The notes: generated from the letters alone by a model not told the origin. Numbered from the stretch's first letter, positions 35,000 to 43,696 are shown. The stretch: 46,145 bases of DNA from Methanobrevibacter sp. (GCF_017539065.1 NZ_JAFYHP010000018.1:1-46145), one strand, 5' to 3'. A program made the numbers and translations.

Positions 35000-36778
35000 A
35001 TGAGTCGTATTTCAATTTTAGACAAAGACAGATGTCAACCTAAAAAATGTGATTATCTTTGTATTCATTACTGTCCGGGCGTTAGAATGGATGAGGACAC
35101 CATAGTAATTGATGAAGATTCCAAAAAACCTTTGATATCTGAAGAATTATGTGAAGGGTGCGGTATCTGTACTAACCGTTGCCCATTTGATGCTATTACA
35201 ATTATTAACTTGCCTGAAGCCGCAGGCGAACCTATTCATAGATTTGGACAGAACCAATTTGAACTGTTCGGATTGCCGACCCTAGAAGAGGGAACCGTTT
35301 TGGGGCTTTTGGGTCCGAACGGTATCGGTAAATCCACAATCATGAATATCCTGTCAGGAAGTCTGATTCCGAACTTCGGAGACTATGAAAACAAGCCTGA
35401 AAACTGGGATGCCGTGATTGACTTTTACAGAGGGTCATCCCTGCAAAAATACTTCCAGGATTTGTCCGAAGGCAATATCAAAACAATATTGAAGCCACAG
35501 ATGGTTGATAAGCTTCCGAAAGTTGTAAAAGGCAAAGTGATAGACCTGCTCAGCAATGTTGATGAAAGGAACAAGCTTGAATATGTAACAGAAGAACTGC
35601 AGCTTGAAAATGTTCTTGAAAGAAAAATGGAAAACCTGAGTGGAGGGGAGCTTCAAAGAGTTGCAATAGCTGCAACAGTCTTAAGAGAAGGCGACTTCTA
35701 CTACTTCGACGAACCGACATCATGGCTGGACGTGTCTCAAAGATTAAATGCCGTTAAAGTTATTCGCTCTTTGGCGGATGAGGGCAAAAGCGTGCTTGTC
35801 ATTGAACACGACCTTGCAACTTTAGATGCATTATCAGACAATATCCATATTTTATACGGATCCCCTGGAGGATATGGTGTAGTGTCCGGCAAAAAGGGCG
35901 TTCGTTTAGGGATTAATGCATATATCAATGGATTTCTTGCAGAAGAAAATGTTAGAATTAGAAGAAATCCTATAGAATTTACAATAAGGCCACCGACTCC
36001 TGAGGATGAAGGGGATGCGCTAGCTTCATATACCGACCTTGCAAAAGATTATGACGGATTCAGTTTAACTGCCGATGCCGGCGAAATCTTTTACGATGAG
36101 ATTGTGACCGCATTCGGATCAAACGGTATAGGTAAAACCACCTTTGCAAAAATCCTGGCAGGTGTTGAAGAGCCGACAAGCGGGGAAGTTGATGAAGAAG
36201 TTACAATAGCTTATAAGCCGCAATATATCGTTTCCAATTTTGAAGGAACCGTCAGCGATTTCCTGTTCATGAACGCTCCAAGTTACGGCAGCAAAATCTT
36301 TGAAAGTGAAATTATGAAACCTCTGACATTAGATGAAATGTTGGATAAGCCGGTTAAAGGCTTGAGTGGCGGTGAACTCCAGAGATTAGCAATAGCTGCA
36401 ACTTTATCAAAAGATGCTGAAATATACCTTTTCGACGAACCGACAGCATTTTTAGATGTTGAACAGAGACTAATAGCTGCAAGGGTTATTCGTAAGATGA
36501 TTGAAAGTAGAAATGCCGCTTCACTTATTGTAGACCACGATATCGTATTCATTGACTACATCTCCGACAGAGCCATGGTATTTGACGGAACTCCGGGTTT
36601 AAACGGCCACGCATCAAAGCCGACCGACCTTAGAAATGCAATGAATGAGTTTTTAGGAAACTTAAACATTACATTTAGAAGAGATAAAGAAACAAAAAGA
36701 CCGAGAGTAAACAAACTCAACAGTTTCAAAGATCGTGAACAAAAAGAAAAAGGAGAATACTATTATCTGTCAGATTAG
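35000..36778 (+). CDS. Ribosome recycling ATPase ABCE1/Rli1
   Basis: 592 aa. N-terminal ferredoxin-like domain with two clusters ([28 protein letters not shown]). NBD1: [34 protein letters not shown]2: [31 protein letters not shown]. It splits ribosomes after termination with help from aPelota/aRF1. RBS AAGGAG lies before ATG 35000. It needs two [4Fe-4S] clusters, so it is a relevant iron consumer. It is monocistronic, with an 868-bp gene-free stretch downstream. Confidence 0.96.
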   Translation: MSRISILDKDRCQPKKCDYLCIHYCPGVRMDEDTIVIDEDSKKPLISEELCEGCGICTNRCPFDAITIINLPEAAGEPIHRFGQNQFELFGLPTLEEGTVLGLLGPNGIGKSTIMNILSGSLIPNFGDYENKPENWDAVIDFYRGSSLQKYFQDLSEGNIKTILKPQMVDKLPKVVKGKVIDLLSNVDERNKLEYVTEELQLENVLERKMENLSGGELQRVAIAATVLREGDFYYFDEPTSWLDVSQRLNAVKVIRSLADEGKSVLVIEHDLATLDALSDNIHILYGSPGGYGVVSGKKGVRLGINAYINGFLAEENVRIRRNPIEFTIRPPTPEDEGDALASYTDLAKDYDGFSLTADAGEIFYDEIVTAFGSNGIGKTTFAKILAGVEEPTSGEVDEEVTIAYKPQYIVSNFEGTVSDFLFMNAPSYGSKIFESEIMKPLTLDEMLDKPVKGLSGGELQRLAIAATLSKDAEIYLFDEPTAFLDVEQRLIAARVIRKMIESRNAASLIVDHDIVFIDYISDRAMVFDGTPGLNGHASKPTDLRNAMNEFLGNLNITFRRDKETKRPRVNKLNSFKDREQKEKGEYYYLSD

Positions 36779-36799
36779 ATATCTCCTAAATTTCCATCA

Positions 36800-37050
36800 C
36801 CAAAAAAAAATAGTTATTAAAGCGAGAGAGGAGCTTTAATAACATCCAATCAAAATAATTCAAATATTAGACGAGAAGTGAATTATTTATATGCAAATGA
36901 CTGATAATGTAAAAAAAAACTTATTTTTAACATAATATAGAAAGATAGAGTGTAAATAGCTGAGATAGCTATTTACGGGTTATATGCATTTATAATTGAG
37001 GTTTAGCATATTTAATTATCGATAATTAAAGAGACTAATTATGATAATTA
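36800..37050 (-). ncRNA. Candidate nickel-responsive small RNA
   Basis: In the ORF-less gap 36779-37646, a minus-strand TATA (CTTTATATATG, 37073-37083) predicts a start near 37050. Downstream hairpins are GTAAATAGCT/AGCTATTTAC (36952-36961/36967-36976), AAATAATTCA/TGAATTATTT (36853-36862/36879-36888, CU-rich loop) and GTTATTAAAGC/GCTTTAATAAC (36813-36823/36833-36843). The last has the minus-strand loop TCCTCTCTC and is followed by TATTTTTTTTT, a strong terminator on that strand only. AGTAATACT (37091-37099) and AGTAATAAC (37064-37072) flank the TATA, as at cbiM. The loop resembles an anti-Shine-Dalgarno sequence. Untested. Confidence 0.5.
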
Positions 37051-37063
37051 ATTATTTGTCAGT

Positions 37064-37099
37064 AGTAATAACATATATAAAGATTGCGAAAGTAATACT
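37064..37099 (-). promoter_or_regulatory. AGTAWTACT-type boxes flanking the small-RNA TATA
   Basis: AGTAATAAC (37064-37072, two mismatches) and AGTAATACT (37091-37099, exact) lie on either side of the TATA at 37073-37083. The arrangement copies that at cbiM. Confidence 0.5.
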
Positions 37100-37571
37100 T
37101 CTCAATTTAGAAAAAAACGTCAATATTCCTAACTGAATTAAATTATATTAAATCTGACAATGTCTTTAAATCAGTGCAGTTGAAAATAATAGTAAAAATA
37201 AGATTGGATAAGTTTAAACCGGAATTACTATTATAACTGACAATATAACCATCAAAATAAAAATCCTTTTAATTGCAAATTATCAAAATAAAAGCTAAAA
37301 AAATTAGTTTGATATATAATTAAACAAATATTATGCTTTAATTTAATAAAAAAATGTCACATCTTTAATTAAATTAAAAATAAAAATTACTGAGGATTTT
37401 TTTGGAAACAAATAATAATCGGAAATTATTTTTTAACAATGGGAAAGGATTTATTTAACATAAATATGTCGCGTAAATCAATTATATCATAAAAAAAGAG
37501 AAATAATTGAGAAAATTAAAAAACAAACTAGTTTTAACATTAATTAGAAAAAATAATTGAAGAAATGATTA
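37100..37571. other. AT-rich stretch without a recognisable gene
   Basis: About 470 bp of very AT-rich sequence with no ORF, no strong hairpin and no repeat that I can see. It may be decayed DNA left by a lost gene or a spacer between two regulated promoters. Confidence 0.5.
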
Positions 37572-37634
37572 TGTAATACTTTTTTATAAAATAATACTAC
37601 GACAATTATGATTAAATAAAAAATAAGTATTACT
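37572..37634. promoter_or_regulatory. Second AGTAWTACT cluster downstream of the DGC gene
   Basis: TGTAATACT (37572-37580), AATAATACT (37590-37598) and AGTATTACT (37626-37634). The first two flank TTTTATAAA (37582-37590), a possible TATA in either direction. No gene starts here; a plus-strand transcript would run antisense to the DGC-domain gene, and a minus-strand one into the AT-rich gap. Confidence 0.4.
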
Positions 37635-37646
37635 GAAAGATGAAAA

Positions 37647-38024
37647 TCATATATTTTCAAGCTCTTTAACAATATATTTTTTCAAAATTGTCACCGCTTT
37701 TTCCCCATCTTCGTCTAAGCGAACAGCATCCAAAGGGTTTAAACCGTAGGTTTTAACAACAGCATCGGCAGAAATATTTTTAACAGCCTCTACATCCTTT
37801 TCGTTTAAAATCACACCTGCGCAATCATCCCCGCAACCTGTTATTGTAACAATTTTTGCATCATCCAAAATTGGTGAACAGTTATTGGGCTGGGCAGAAT
37901 ACTCAGTAATGCATGCTGCAACAATGTTTTCGTTTTCCAATGCCAATTCCACACTAGCGGCCCTTACAACCAGGCCCAATGGACTTAATCCACTGCAAGA
38001 CACTAAAGCTATTTTATCACTCAT
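37647..38024 (-). CDS. DGC-domain putative zinc-binding protein
   Basis: 125 aa. Cys residues in LVSCSG, AACIT, NNCSP and TGCGDDCAG match the pattern of the DGC family, named for a Asp-Gly-Cys motif (here the third Gly-Cys pair is TGCGDDC). These small proteins are predicted to bind zinc; no reaction is known. ATG 38024 overlaps the upstream gene stop by 4 nt, so the two are translationally coupled. Confidence 0.7.
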   Translation of the reverse strand: MSDKIALVSCSGLSPLGLVVRAASVELALENENIVAACITEYSAQPNNCSPILDDAKIVTITGCGDDCAGVILNEKDVEAVKNISADAVVKTYGLNPLDAVRLDEDGEKAVTILKKYIVKELENI

Positions 38025-38740
38025 TTTTTCACCATTCTCTCATATCTTTTTTTAACTTTGTCATAACCTCGTTTGTAAAAAGGACAGAACAATATGCATT
38101 GGCTGCAGCCTTCCCTATGGGCAGTGCAAGCCTTTCTTATGAATTTCCCGTCGACGTCAAAAGCATTTTCAGGGCACCTGTCGATGCAAACTCCGCAAGT
38201 TGAACAGTAATCCTTAACCCATAACATCTCATTTTCGCTTTTGAAGGGCAAATTTTCAATTGATGTTTCAATCATGAACAATCCTAGGTTCAGGCCTTCT
38301 TTAAACATGCACATGTTGCTTCCGGTTATTATTGCATCATTTGACTGCATTGCAATTGCCCTAAGGCTTACCCGGTCATCGAGAGGATTTAATAAGTCTG
38401 CTCTAAATCCGTTTTCCCTTAAAATATCTGCAAGCGCAAATGTCTTTTGGCCGAATTCCTGAAATTCCGCATCTTCAAGAATGCATTTTTCCTTGGAAGG
38501 CTCCATCCTTAAGATATCATCGGACATAAAGTATTTCAGAATAATTATATTGTCCCAATCAATATTCCATTCTCTTTTAAACTCCTCGCTCAGTTTGGAA
38601 TAGCTTATTCCCGCAAATTGCGAAGCTATTGCGATATCTCTGAATTCATCAAGCAACTCGTCAGAAATATGATTATCCGGATTTCTGGGGTTATCTATAT
38701 TGTAAAAATTAGGAACAGGTTGATGATATATGAATCTCAT
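38021..38740 (-). CDS. QueG-like 4Fe-4S protein, short form
   Basis: 239 aa. The C-terminal third has CSTCGVCIDRCPENAF and CTAHREGCSQCILFCPF, the double [4Fe-4S] pattern found in epoxyqueuosine reductase (QueG) and reductive dehalogenases. RAIAMQSNDAIITGSNMCMFKEG and GLFMIETSIENLPF fit the linking region. It is clearly shorter than QueG, with a reduced N-terminal part. Archaea make archaeosine and not queuosine, so a QueG reaction is unlikely; a different redox role is expected. It sits between an aminotransferase and a DGC protein. Confidence 0.68.
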   Translation of the reverse strand: MRFIYHQPVPNFYNIDNPRNPDNHISDELLDEFRDIAIASQFAGISYSKLSEEFKREWNIDWDNIIILKYFMSDDILRMEPSKEKCILEDAEFQEFGQKTFALADILRENGFRADLLNPLDDRVSLRAIAMQSNDAIITGSNMCMFKEGLNLGLFMIETSIENLPFKSENEMLWVKDYCSTCGVCIDRCPENAFDVDGKFIRKACTAHREGCSQCILFCPFYKRGYDKVKKRYERMVKK

Positions 38741-38750
38741 ATCATTAACC

Positions 38751-39926
38751 TTATTTTGTCCTTAAAGCTTCAACAGCTTTAGGGAATTCTTCACAGAATA
38801 CTTTGATTTCTTCTGTTGGAATTGAAAAGCTGATACGCAAGTACCTGTCTCCGAATTCTTCAGAAGTGTATTCCCCTTCTCTTGTAAATAATTTTTTATC
38901 AATTAGGTAATTTGACATTACTTTCGGATTGATTCCGGCGCCGGACAGGTCTATTACCATCATGTTTGCATCAGACGGATAAACCGGCAGGAACACCCCT
39001 TCAATAGGTTCAATCATTTCATTGATCAGTCTCTGGTTTTCAAAGCAGGTTTCCCTCATGTCTTCAAACCATTCCTGTTTTGATTTGAGGCCTGCGATTG
39101 CACCATACTGTGAAATAATGTTTACTCCCAAGTCGTTGATTACAGCATTCTTGATGGCATCGATGATAGGTTTTGAGGAAAGCACCCCTCCGATTCTTAA
39201 ACCTGCCATTCCGAATATTTTGGAAAAGCTGTAGATTGTTAATGTCTGGCCGGGAGCGTAATTTTCAACGAGGAAATGTTCGCGTGCGAAATCTTTGTAG
39301 GTTATGTCATGCAATAAGTATAAGTCATTTTCTTTGGCAATTTCTGCAAATTCCTTCAATTCATCTTCAGTGTATGAAGAACCTAATGGATTTAAAGGAT
39401 CAATCAATATCACCATACGGGTATTCTCATCCATGTTTTTCCTTAAAAGATCAGGAGTCAACTTATAATTGTTTTCTTCAAAATAGATTGGAACATACCT
39501 TACTTCGCCGGCAAAACGATTTGCAAAGTCCCCTATGATGAAATAACCCGGATCGGATAAGACCACATTGTCTTCAGGTTCTAAAAGAGCTTGCATAACC
39601 AAATATAAGGATTCTGTTGCACCTGAAGTTAGCAACACTTCTATGTCGTCGAATCCCAAGTCATCTAAGATTAATTGTTTAAGTTCGCTGAATCCTTCAG
39701 GGGCAGGGTATTTACAGTAAGTTTTCAATTTAATGGCTTCAATCATAGCGTCGGCTATGGTATCATCATGCAAATGGTTGGTATTCTGGCCCATCCATAT
39801 CATGTCTTCGTCCATGTACATGTCTTCAAAAAAGTCATTTGCACAATCGTATCCTTCAGGAGGTACTCTTTCGGTTTTGTGAAACTTCTTTTTTGGCTTT
39901 TTAATATCGTAATCCTTTTCCCTCAT
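38751..39926 (-). CDS. PLP-dependent class I/II aminotransferase
   Basis: 391 aa, fold-type I. SGATESLYLVMQALLEPEDNVVLSDPGY holds the phosphate-binding region (in part: TSGATESLYLVMQAL), LIDPLNPLGSSYTEDEL the Asn-Pro substrate site, LHDITYKDF the Asp pairing with the pyridine N, and SFSKIFGMAGLRIGG the PLP-Lys in SFSKIFG. The C-terminal Arg for the substrate carboxylate is in YLRISFSIP. The substrate is not clear; aspartate or aromatic amino acids are possible. It heads a minus-strand operon with the QueG-like and DGC genes. Confidence 0.88.
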   Translation of the reverse strand: MREKDYDIKKPKKKFHKTERVPPEGYDCANDFFEDMYMDEDMIWMGQNTNHLHDDTIADAMIEAIKLKTYCKYPAPEGFSELKQLILDDLGFDDIEVLLTSGATESLYLVMQALLEPEDNVVLSDPGYFIIGDFANRFAGEVRYVPIYFEENNYKLTPDLLRKNMDENTRMVILIDPLNPLGSSYTEDELKEFAEIAKENDLYLLHDITYKDFAREHFLVENYAPGQTLTIYSFSKIFGMAGLRIGGVLSSKPIIDAIKNAVINDLGVNIISQYGAIAGLKSKQEWFEDMRETCFENQRLINEMIEPIEGVFLPVYPSDANMMVIDLSGAGINPKVMSNYLIDKKLFTREGEYTSEEFGDRYLRISFSIPTEEIKVFCEEFPKAVEALRTK

Positions 39927-39985
39927 AATATCACTTAAACAAATTCCAGCTTAATTATTTATTTTTAATTGTTAATAAAATTATC

Positions 39986-40690
39986 TTAAATTATTCCATT
40001 TGAAGTTATTGAAAAAGTAACTTGCCTTCCTTCCGGCAAGCTCCTATGGCGTTTTAAAGTGGCAACCCTTTGATTTACCTCTTCGCCACGCTCCAATTGG
40101 ATTATTACTTTACTTATATATGACAATATATCCCCGCCAACTGCTCTAACTTCATTGCCTCCATCGTCGTCAAAAGCGGCGTAAATCTGATTTGTTATTA
40201 TTACCGCGATATCATACTTGCGTGCGATGTTGGACAATAGCTGAATCTGCTTTCTCAGCTCTTTACTCAACTTATATGATTTCATATCATCCACTCTGTA
40301 AAGTGCAACAGCCGAATCAAGGATAATCAGGTCAACTTCCTCATGATGTTTTCTAAGCCAAACATCAATTGACCTTAAATTTTCACTTTGCTGTAAAAAA
40401 TCAGTCGGTTCCAAAACCATTATGTTGTTAGCCACATTTGAAAAATCAGGTCCTGAAATTTGCTTGATTCTATCGATTGAAATTCCGCCCTCGGTATCTA
40501 TATAGATTACTTTTCTATTGTTTTTAGCAACATTGACTGCCAATGTCAGTGCCACATTACTTTTGCCTGAGCTGGGAGACCCGAACAATTGAGTTACGCA
40601 TCCTTTTTCAAAACCTCCCTCCAACAGGTCATCAAGTGATGAATTTGATGGGATCTTATGATTGTCTTCAAAATTAGCTAACACTTTCAT
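39986..40690 (-). CDS. radB: DNA repair and recombination protein RadB
   Basis: 234 aa, RecA-fold core without the N-terminal domain of RadA. Walker A is FGSPSSGKSN; Walker B is VDLIILDSAVALYR. VRAVGGDILSYISKVIIQLERG near the end and RVATLKRHRSLPEGRQVTFSI (in part: ATLKRHRSLPEGRQ) are typical of RadB. It is a RadA paralog with weak ATPase activity. A minus-strand TATA near 40710-40725 suggests a leaderless transcript at ATG 40690. Confidence 0.9.
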   Translation of the reverse strand: MKVLANFEDNHKIPSNSSLDDLLEGGFEKGCVTQLFGSPSSGKSNVALTLAVNVAKNNRKVIYIDTEGGISIDRIKQISGPDFSNVANNIMVLEPTDFLQQSENLRSIDVWLRKHHEEVDLIILDSAVALYRVDDMKSYKLSKELRKQIQLLSNIARKYDIAVIITNQIYAAFDDDGGNEVRAVGGDILSYISKVIIQLERGEEVNQRVATLKRHRSLPEGRQVTFSITSNGII

Positions 40691-40747
40691 GATAAATTAT
40701 TGATTTTTATATGATATAAAAATTTTTAATTGCTATCAAAAACAAAG

Positions 40748-40788
40748 CGGAACGGGTTAAAACAGGGAAAATACCCTCCGGATTTTTG
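40748..40788 (+). terminator. GC-rich stem plus T-run in the radB/40908 gap
   Basis: CGGA-(AC)-GGGT pairs with ACCC-TCCG (40748-40757/40773-40780), followed by GATTTTTG. It looks like a plus-strand terminator, yet no plus-strand gene precedes it. It could end a very short transcript from a TATA-like element at 40711-40720, or be incidental. Confidence 0.35.
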
Positions 40789-40907
40789 CATTTCCATTAT
40801 TTCCATATGAACCTTTTTGTTGTCCTTGTGGTGAGTTAACGGTTACTTAAACTTTATATATGTCCTCTTACAACGAGTTTAATACCAACTTTTAAGAGGT
40901 GAATACA

Positions 40908-41843
40908 TTGAAAAGAACATTATTTACAATTTTAATCTTATTGATTGCAGTAACGTCGTGCCTGAATTTTGCAAGTGCGCAAAATGAAACGGAAATGATG
41001 CTGGCTGATAGCGAAGAAGAAATTGAAAGCAGAATTGATGAAGAAGTAAAATCATCCGAAAACGGACACGTCAACATCAGATTTGATGATGACTACAACG
41101 GATACTGCATCAATTACGGAAGTCATGAAGCAGCTGCCGGCGACACTTTTACAGTGAAAAATACGTCCTATGCGGTTAACCGATACAGTGGAGAGGATGT
41201 CGGAAATTGCCTGAAGGTATATTTTGTCGATTATTATGAAAATGCGATGAAAGACGATATTGTAACCCAGCATACCATTTGGCATTTCACAGATGACTTC
41301 AACGGTTGGAGGCTGGATTATGACCTGATTGAAAACATTAAAAATACGGCTTTGACAAAAACAATCCCCGACCACGGAGCTGTTAGGCAAATCAACAATA
41401 CTACCGAAGCGGTCTTTGACTTTGAGGTATTGTCTTCCGGCAGAAGCGATTATCAAAATTTCTTTGGATACAAAATTACCTACAGAGATATCACCAATGA
41501 TGATAAAAGCAACCTTGAAAACACATCATTGGATAATTCCAGTGCCAACAATCTTTCAAACGAAAATCTGACAGTGCAGGAATCTAACTCCACCAATGAA
41601 AGTGGGGAAAGCAAATCTGACAACTTAACCTATGAGAACGAATCCGATCAAATGACCAATGCAAGCGGAAATGGCCTTGCTAAACTAAATCAGACCGAAG
41701 ACAAGAAAAATTCTACAGGTAAAGATAATCATGAAGAAAGCATGAGATTATCTAAACACACAACAGGAAAAAGAAGTATCGGAATACTGCTGCTGTTAAT
41801 TTTATTAACAGTTATGGCAATCAAATTTATTTACAGAGATTAA
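40908..41843 (+). CDS. Secreted/anchored surface protein, unknown function
   Basis: 311 aa from TTG 40908, chosen because AGAGGTGA (40895-40902) is 5 nt upstream and the product then starts MKRTLFTILILLIAVTSC, a signal peptide ending near ASA-QNE. A folded part of about 170 residues with paired Cys follows (GYCINYGSHEAAAGDTFTV; DVGNCLKVYFVDYYE), then an Asn/Ser/Glu-rich stalk with many N-glycosylation sites, and a C-terminal helix (SIGILLLLILLTVMAIKFIY). It should be displayed at the surface. I do not recognise the family. Confidence 0.68.
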   Translation: MKRTLFTILILLIAVTSCLNFASAQNETEMMLADSEEEIESRIDEEVKSSENGHVNIRFDDDYNGYCINYGSHEAAAGDTFTVKNTSYAVNRYSGEDVGNCLKVYFVDYYENAMKDDIVTQHTIWHFTDDFNGWRLDYDLIENIKNTALTKTIPDHGAVRQINNTTEAVFDFEVLSSGRSDYQNFFGYKITYRDITNDDKSNLENTSLDNSSANNLSNENLTVQESNSTNESGESKSDNLTYENESDQMTNASGNGLAKLNQTEDKKNSTGKDNHEESMRLSKHTTGKRSIGILLLLILLTVMAIKFIYRD

Positions 41844-41847
41844 TCCT

Positions 41848-42429
41848 TTAATCTCTTACTACTTTTGGTTTTAAACCTGTCAAATCGATGACGGATGATG
41901 ATTTTGTTGATTTTAACTCGCCTACATCAATCACCAAATCAACTTCGCGGCCAAGCTGTTCTATAATCTCCTGAGGATTTGACAATATTTCATCATCGGA
42001 TAAATTGGCGCTGGTTGTTGTGATTGGAAAAACACTTGCTAATCTGCAGGCCAGTTCATTATCCGGAACTCTGACCCCGACATTGCGCAATCCACCGGTG
42101 ATGTGTCTTGAGACTATTTCCCGCTTATTTAAAATAAATGTGTAAGGACCAGGCAAACAGTTGTTGATGATTTCCTTCTGGGAGGTGGACAGCTTTGCAA
42201 CCAGGTTAATTGACTCGACATCGCTGACAAGTATGGAAAGAGGCTTCAGATAACTTCTGTTTTTTATTTCGAATATTCTCTTGACTGCCCTGTTATCGAA
42301 AATATTCGCCCCCAAACCATACACCGTATCGGTAGGGTACAATACGATTCCTCCATCTGCCAGGACATTAATTGCCTGTGAAACGATGTCTTCATCAACC
42401 TTATCAATGCTTGTTTTTAATACTTTCAT
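41848..42429 (-). CDS. Threonylcarbamoyl-AMP synthase (Sua5/YciO/YrdC family)
   Basis: 193 aa, one YrdC domain. VLYPTDTVYGLGANIFDNRAVKRIFEIKNR (in part: LYPTDTVYGLGANIF) and SRHITGGLRNVGVRVPDN and PITTTSANLSDD are the family signature segments that bind ATP, bicarbonate and threonine. It makes the L-threonylcarbamoyl-AMP used for the t6A37 modification of ANN-decoding tRNAs. The C-terminal Sua5 domain is absent, so this is the short form. It converges with the 40908 gene. Confidence 0.88.
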   Translation of the reverse strand: MKVLKTSIDKVDEDIVSQAINVLADGGIVLYPTDTVYGLGANIFDNRAVKRIFEIKNRSYLKPLSILVSDVESINLVAKLSTSQKEIINNCLPGPYTFILNKREIVSRHITGGLRNVGVRVPDNELACRLASVFPITTTSANLSDDEILSNPQEIIEQLGREVDLVIDVGELKSTKSSSVIDLTGLKPKVVRD

Positions 42430-42465
42430 TCACCTTTATATTAGATGAAATCTTTATATATAATT

Positions 42466-43032
42466 ATGCTTCAAAGTCTAAGACCCCTTTTAACAAAAAT
42501 ATTAAACCCGCTCGCTCGAAATTTAAACATAAATCCGAATATAGTGACAATCGTCTCGCCATTTGTCGCTGTGCTTGCAGCTTATGGATTTGCGAATCAT
42601 GACCTGATTTTGGGGTGCGTGGCAATATTGTTTTCAGGGTTTTTAGATGTTCTTGACGGTGCCGTTGCCAGATATCATGGCAGATCATCCCGATTTGGGG
42701 CGTTTCTTGATTCAACAATGGATCGTTTTGCAGATGCGATAATCTATATTGGAATAATCTTTGGAGGATATTGCGACTGGTTTGTCGGAATCCTGGCAAT
42801 TCACTCAGCGATTACCGTAAGCTATGTCAGGGCAAGGGCTGAATCCCAGGGTGCAGAATGCAATATCGGAATAGCCGAAAGGGCCGTCCGCATGATTATC
42901 CTAATGATTGGTGCGATTATCGGCTATCTTTTGGGAGACATCTACTTTACCTATATTATTTATATCCTGGTTATCCTATCCTACTTTACCGTTGGACAGA
43001 GAATCATGTACGTTAGGAGGCAATTGAAATGA
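42466..43032 (+). CDS. Archaetidylinositol phosphate synthase-like CDP-alcohol phosphatidyltransferase
   Basis: 188 aa from ATG 42466 (MLQSLRPLLTKILNPLARNL); ATG 42445 is in frame but overlaps AT-rich promoter-like DNA. The CDP-alcohol signature D-x2-DG-x2-AR-x8-G-x3-D-x3-D is complete: DVLDGAVARYHG, then SRFGAFLDSTMDR. About six helices. In Methanobacteria the homologous enzyme joins CDP-archaeol and inositol phosphate to form archaetidylinositol phosphate. It overlaps the DUF357 gene by 4 nt. Confidence 0.85.
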   Translation: MLQSLRPLLTKILNPLARNLNINPNIVTIVSPFVAVLAAYGFANHDLILGCVAILFSGFLDVLDGAVARYHGRSSRFGAFLDSTMDRFADAIIYIGIIFGGYCDWFVGILAIHSAITVSYVRARAESQGAECNIGIAERAVRMIILMIGAIIGYLLGDIYFTYIIYILVILSYFTVGQRIMYVRRQLK

Positions 43033-43271
43033 CTGAACTTGAGAGTCCGGAAAAAATAGCAAAGGACATTGCAAAACTTGAGAGAAACCTGAACCAGGTG
43101 GCCCACATCGAGTTTGTCGGCAAGGAAAAAGAGGTTTACGACAGGGCCATTGATTACTGGAACGATTCCAAATATTATCTTGAAAAGGGAGATATGAGGA
43201 CTGCATTCGGCTGCATTGAATACAGCCATGGGTTGTTGGATGCGTTAAGAATGATTCATGGAATAATATGA
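43029..43271 (+). CDS. DUF357 family small helical protein
   Basis: 80 aa, almost fully helical (EKIAKDIAKLERNLNQVA; YDRAIDYWNDSKYYLEKGDM; AFGCIEYSHGLLDALRMI). DUF357 proteins are archaeal and of unknown function. They resemble HEPN-like or TPR-like helical hairpins; this one has GDMRTAFGCIEYSHGLLDA as its best conserved part. It overlaps the AIP-synthase gene by 4 nt and the next gene follows directly, so the three form an operon. Confidence 0.78.
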   Translation: MTELESPEKIAKDIAKLERNLNQVAHIEFVGKEKEVYDRAIDYWNDSKYYLEKGDMRTAFGCIEYSHGLLDALRMIHGII

Positions 43272-43282
43272 GGAATGTTAAA

Positions 43283-43525
43283 ATGAAAGAAGTTTTGCTT
43301 GAAAACATTGACAGGATTCACACCACCGAAATGGGCGTTGGAAGAATACAGAAAAATTTGGGAATAACAGACGAACCCGTGAGCTATTGCATTTCCAAGC
43401 TTAAACAGGAAAACTCCACCGTCGCCAAAGAGGGCAAGAACTATTACGTTGACGTTGACGACTGCATAATAACCATTAATTCAAGCAGCTTCACAATTAT
43501 CACCGCCCACAAAAAAAGAAATTGA
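43283..43525 (+). CDS. DUF3781 family small protein
   Basis: 80 aa from ATG 43283, since GAGGAA (43270-43275) is upstream; an ATG at 43268 overlaps the DUF357 stop. ENIDRIHTTEMGVGRIQKNLG and GKNYYVDVDDCIITINSSSFTIITAHK (in part: DDCIITINSSSFTIITAHK) match DUF3781, found in Firmicutes and some methanogens sharing gut habitats. Function unknown. Its wide occurrence in gut bacteria makes a bacterial origin possible (inference). Confidence 0.75.
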   Translation: MKEVLLENIDRIHTTEMGVGRIQKNLGITDEPVSYCISKLKQENSTVAKEGKNYYVDVDDCIITINSSSFTIITAHKKRN

Positions 43526-43628
43526 AATCAGCCATCCTATTGACTTTTTTTCATATCCAAGAATGAGATATTTTAGATATTTGTCTAAAAAAATGATTCT
43601 GATTAAATTTGCGTAAAAAATTGATTTA

Positions 43629-43682
43629 AAAAAATAAAAAAAAAGAAAAAAGGTGTTAACTAGTTAAATTAAACTAGTTAAC
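43629..43682 (-). terminator. Terminator of the adhesin gene
   Basis: On the minus strand, GTTAACTAGTT-TAATTT-AACTAGTTAAC (43655-43665/43672-43682) is followed by ACCTTTTTTCTTTTTTTTTA. An 11-bp perfect stem with a long T-run, 14 nt after the stop. Confidence 0.8.
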
Positions 43683-43696
43683 GAAGTGTTTTTGAC

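Noticed and set aside
36813..36843. Hairpin read as the plus-strand terminator of ABCE1
   Set aside because: On the plus strand the stem is followed by ATCCAATC, with no T-run. The T9 run is on the minus strand, so I assigned it to a minus-strand transcript.
37012..37029. TTAATTATCGATAATTAA perfect palindrome
   Set aside because: It is almost pure AT and matches neither box type. It may be part of the candidate RNA, but alone it carries little information.
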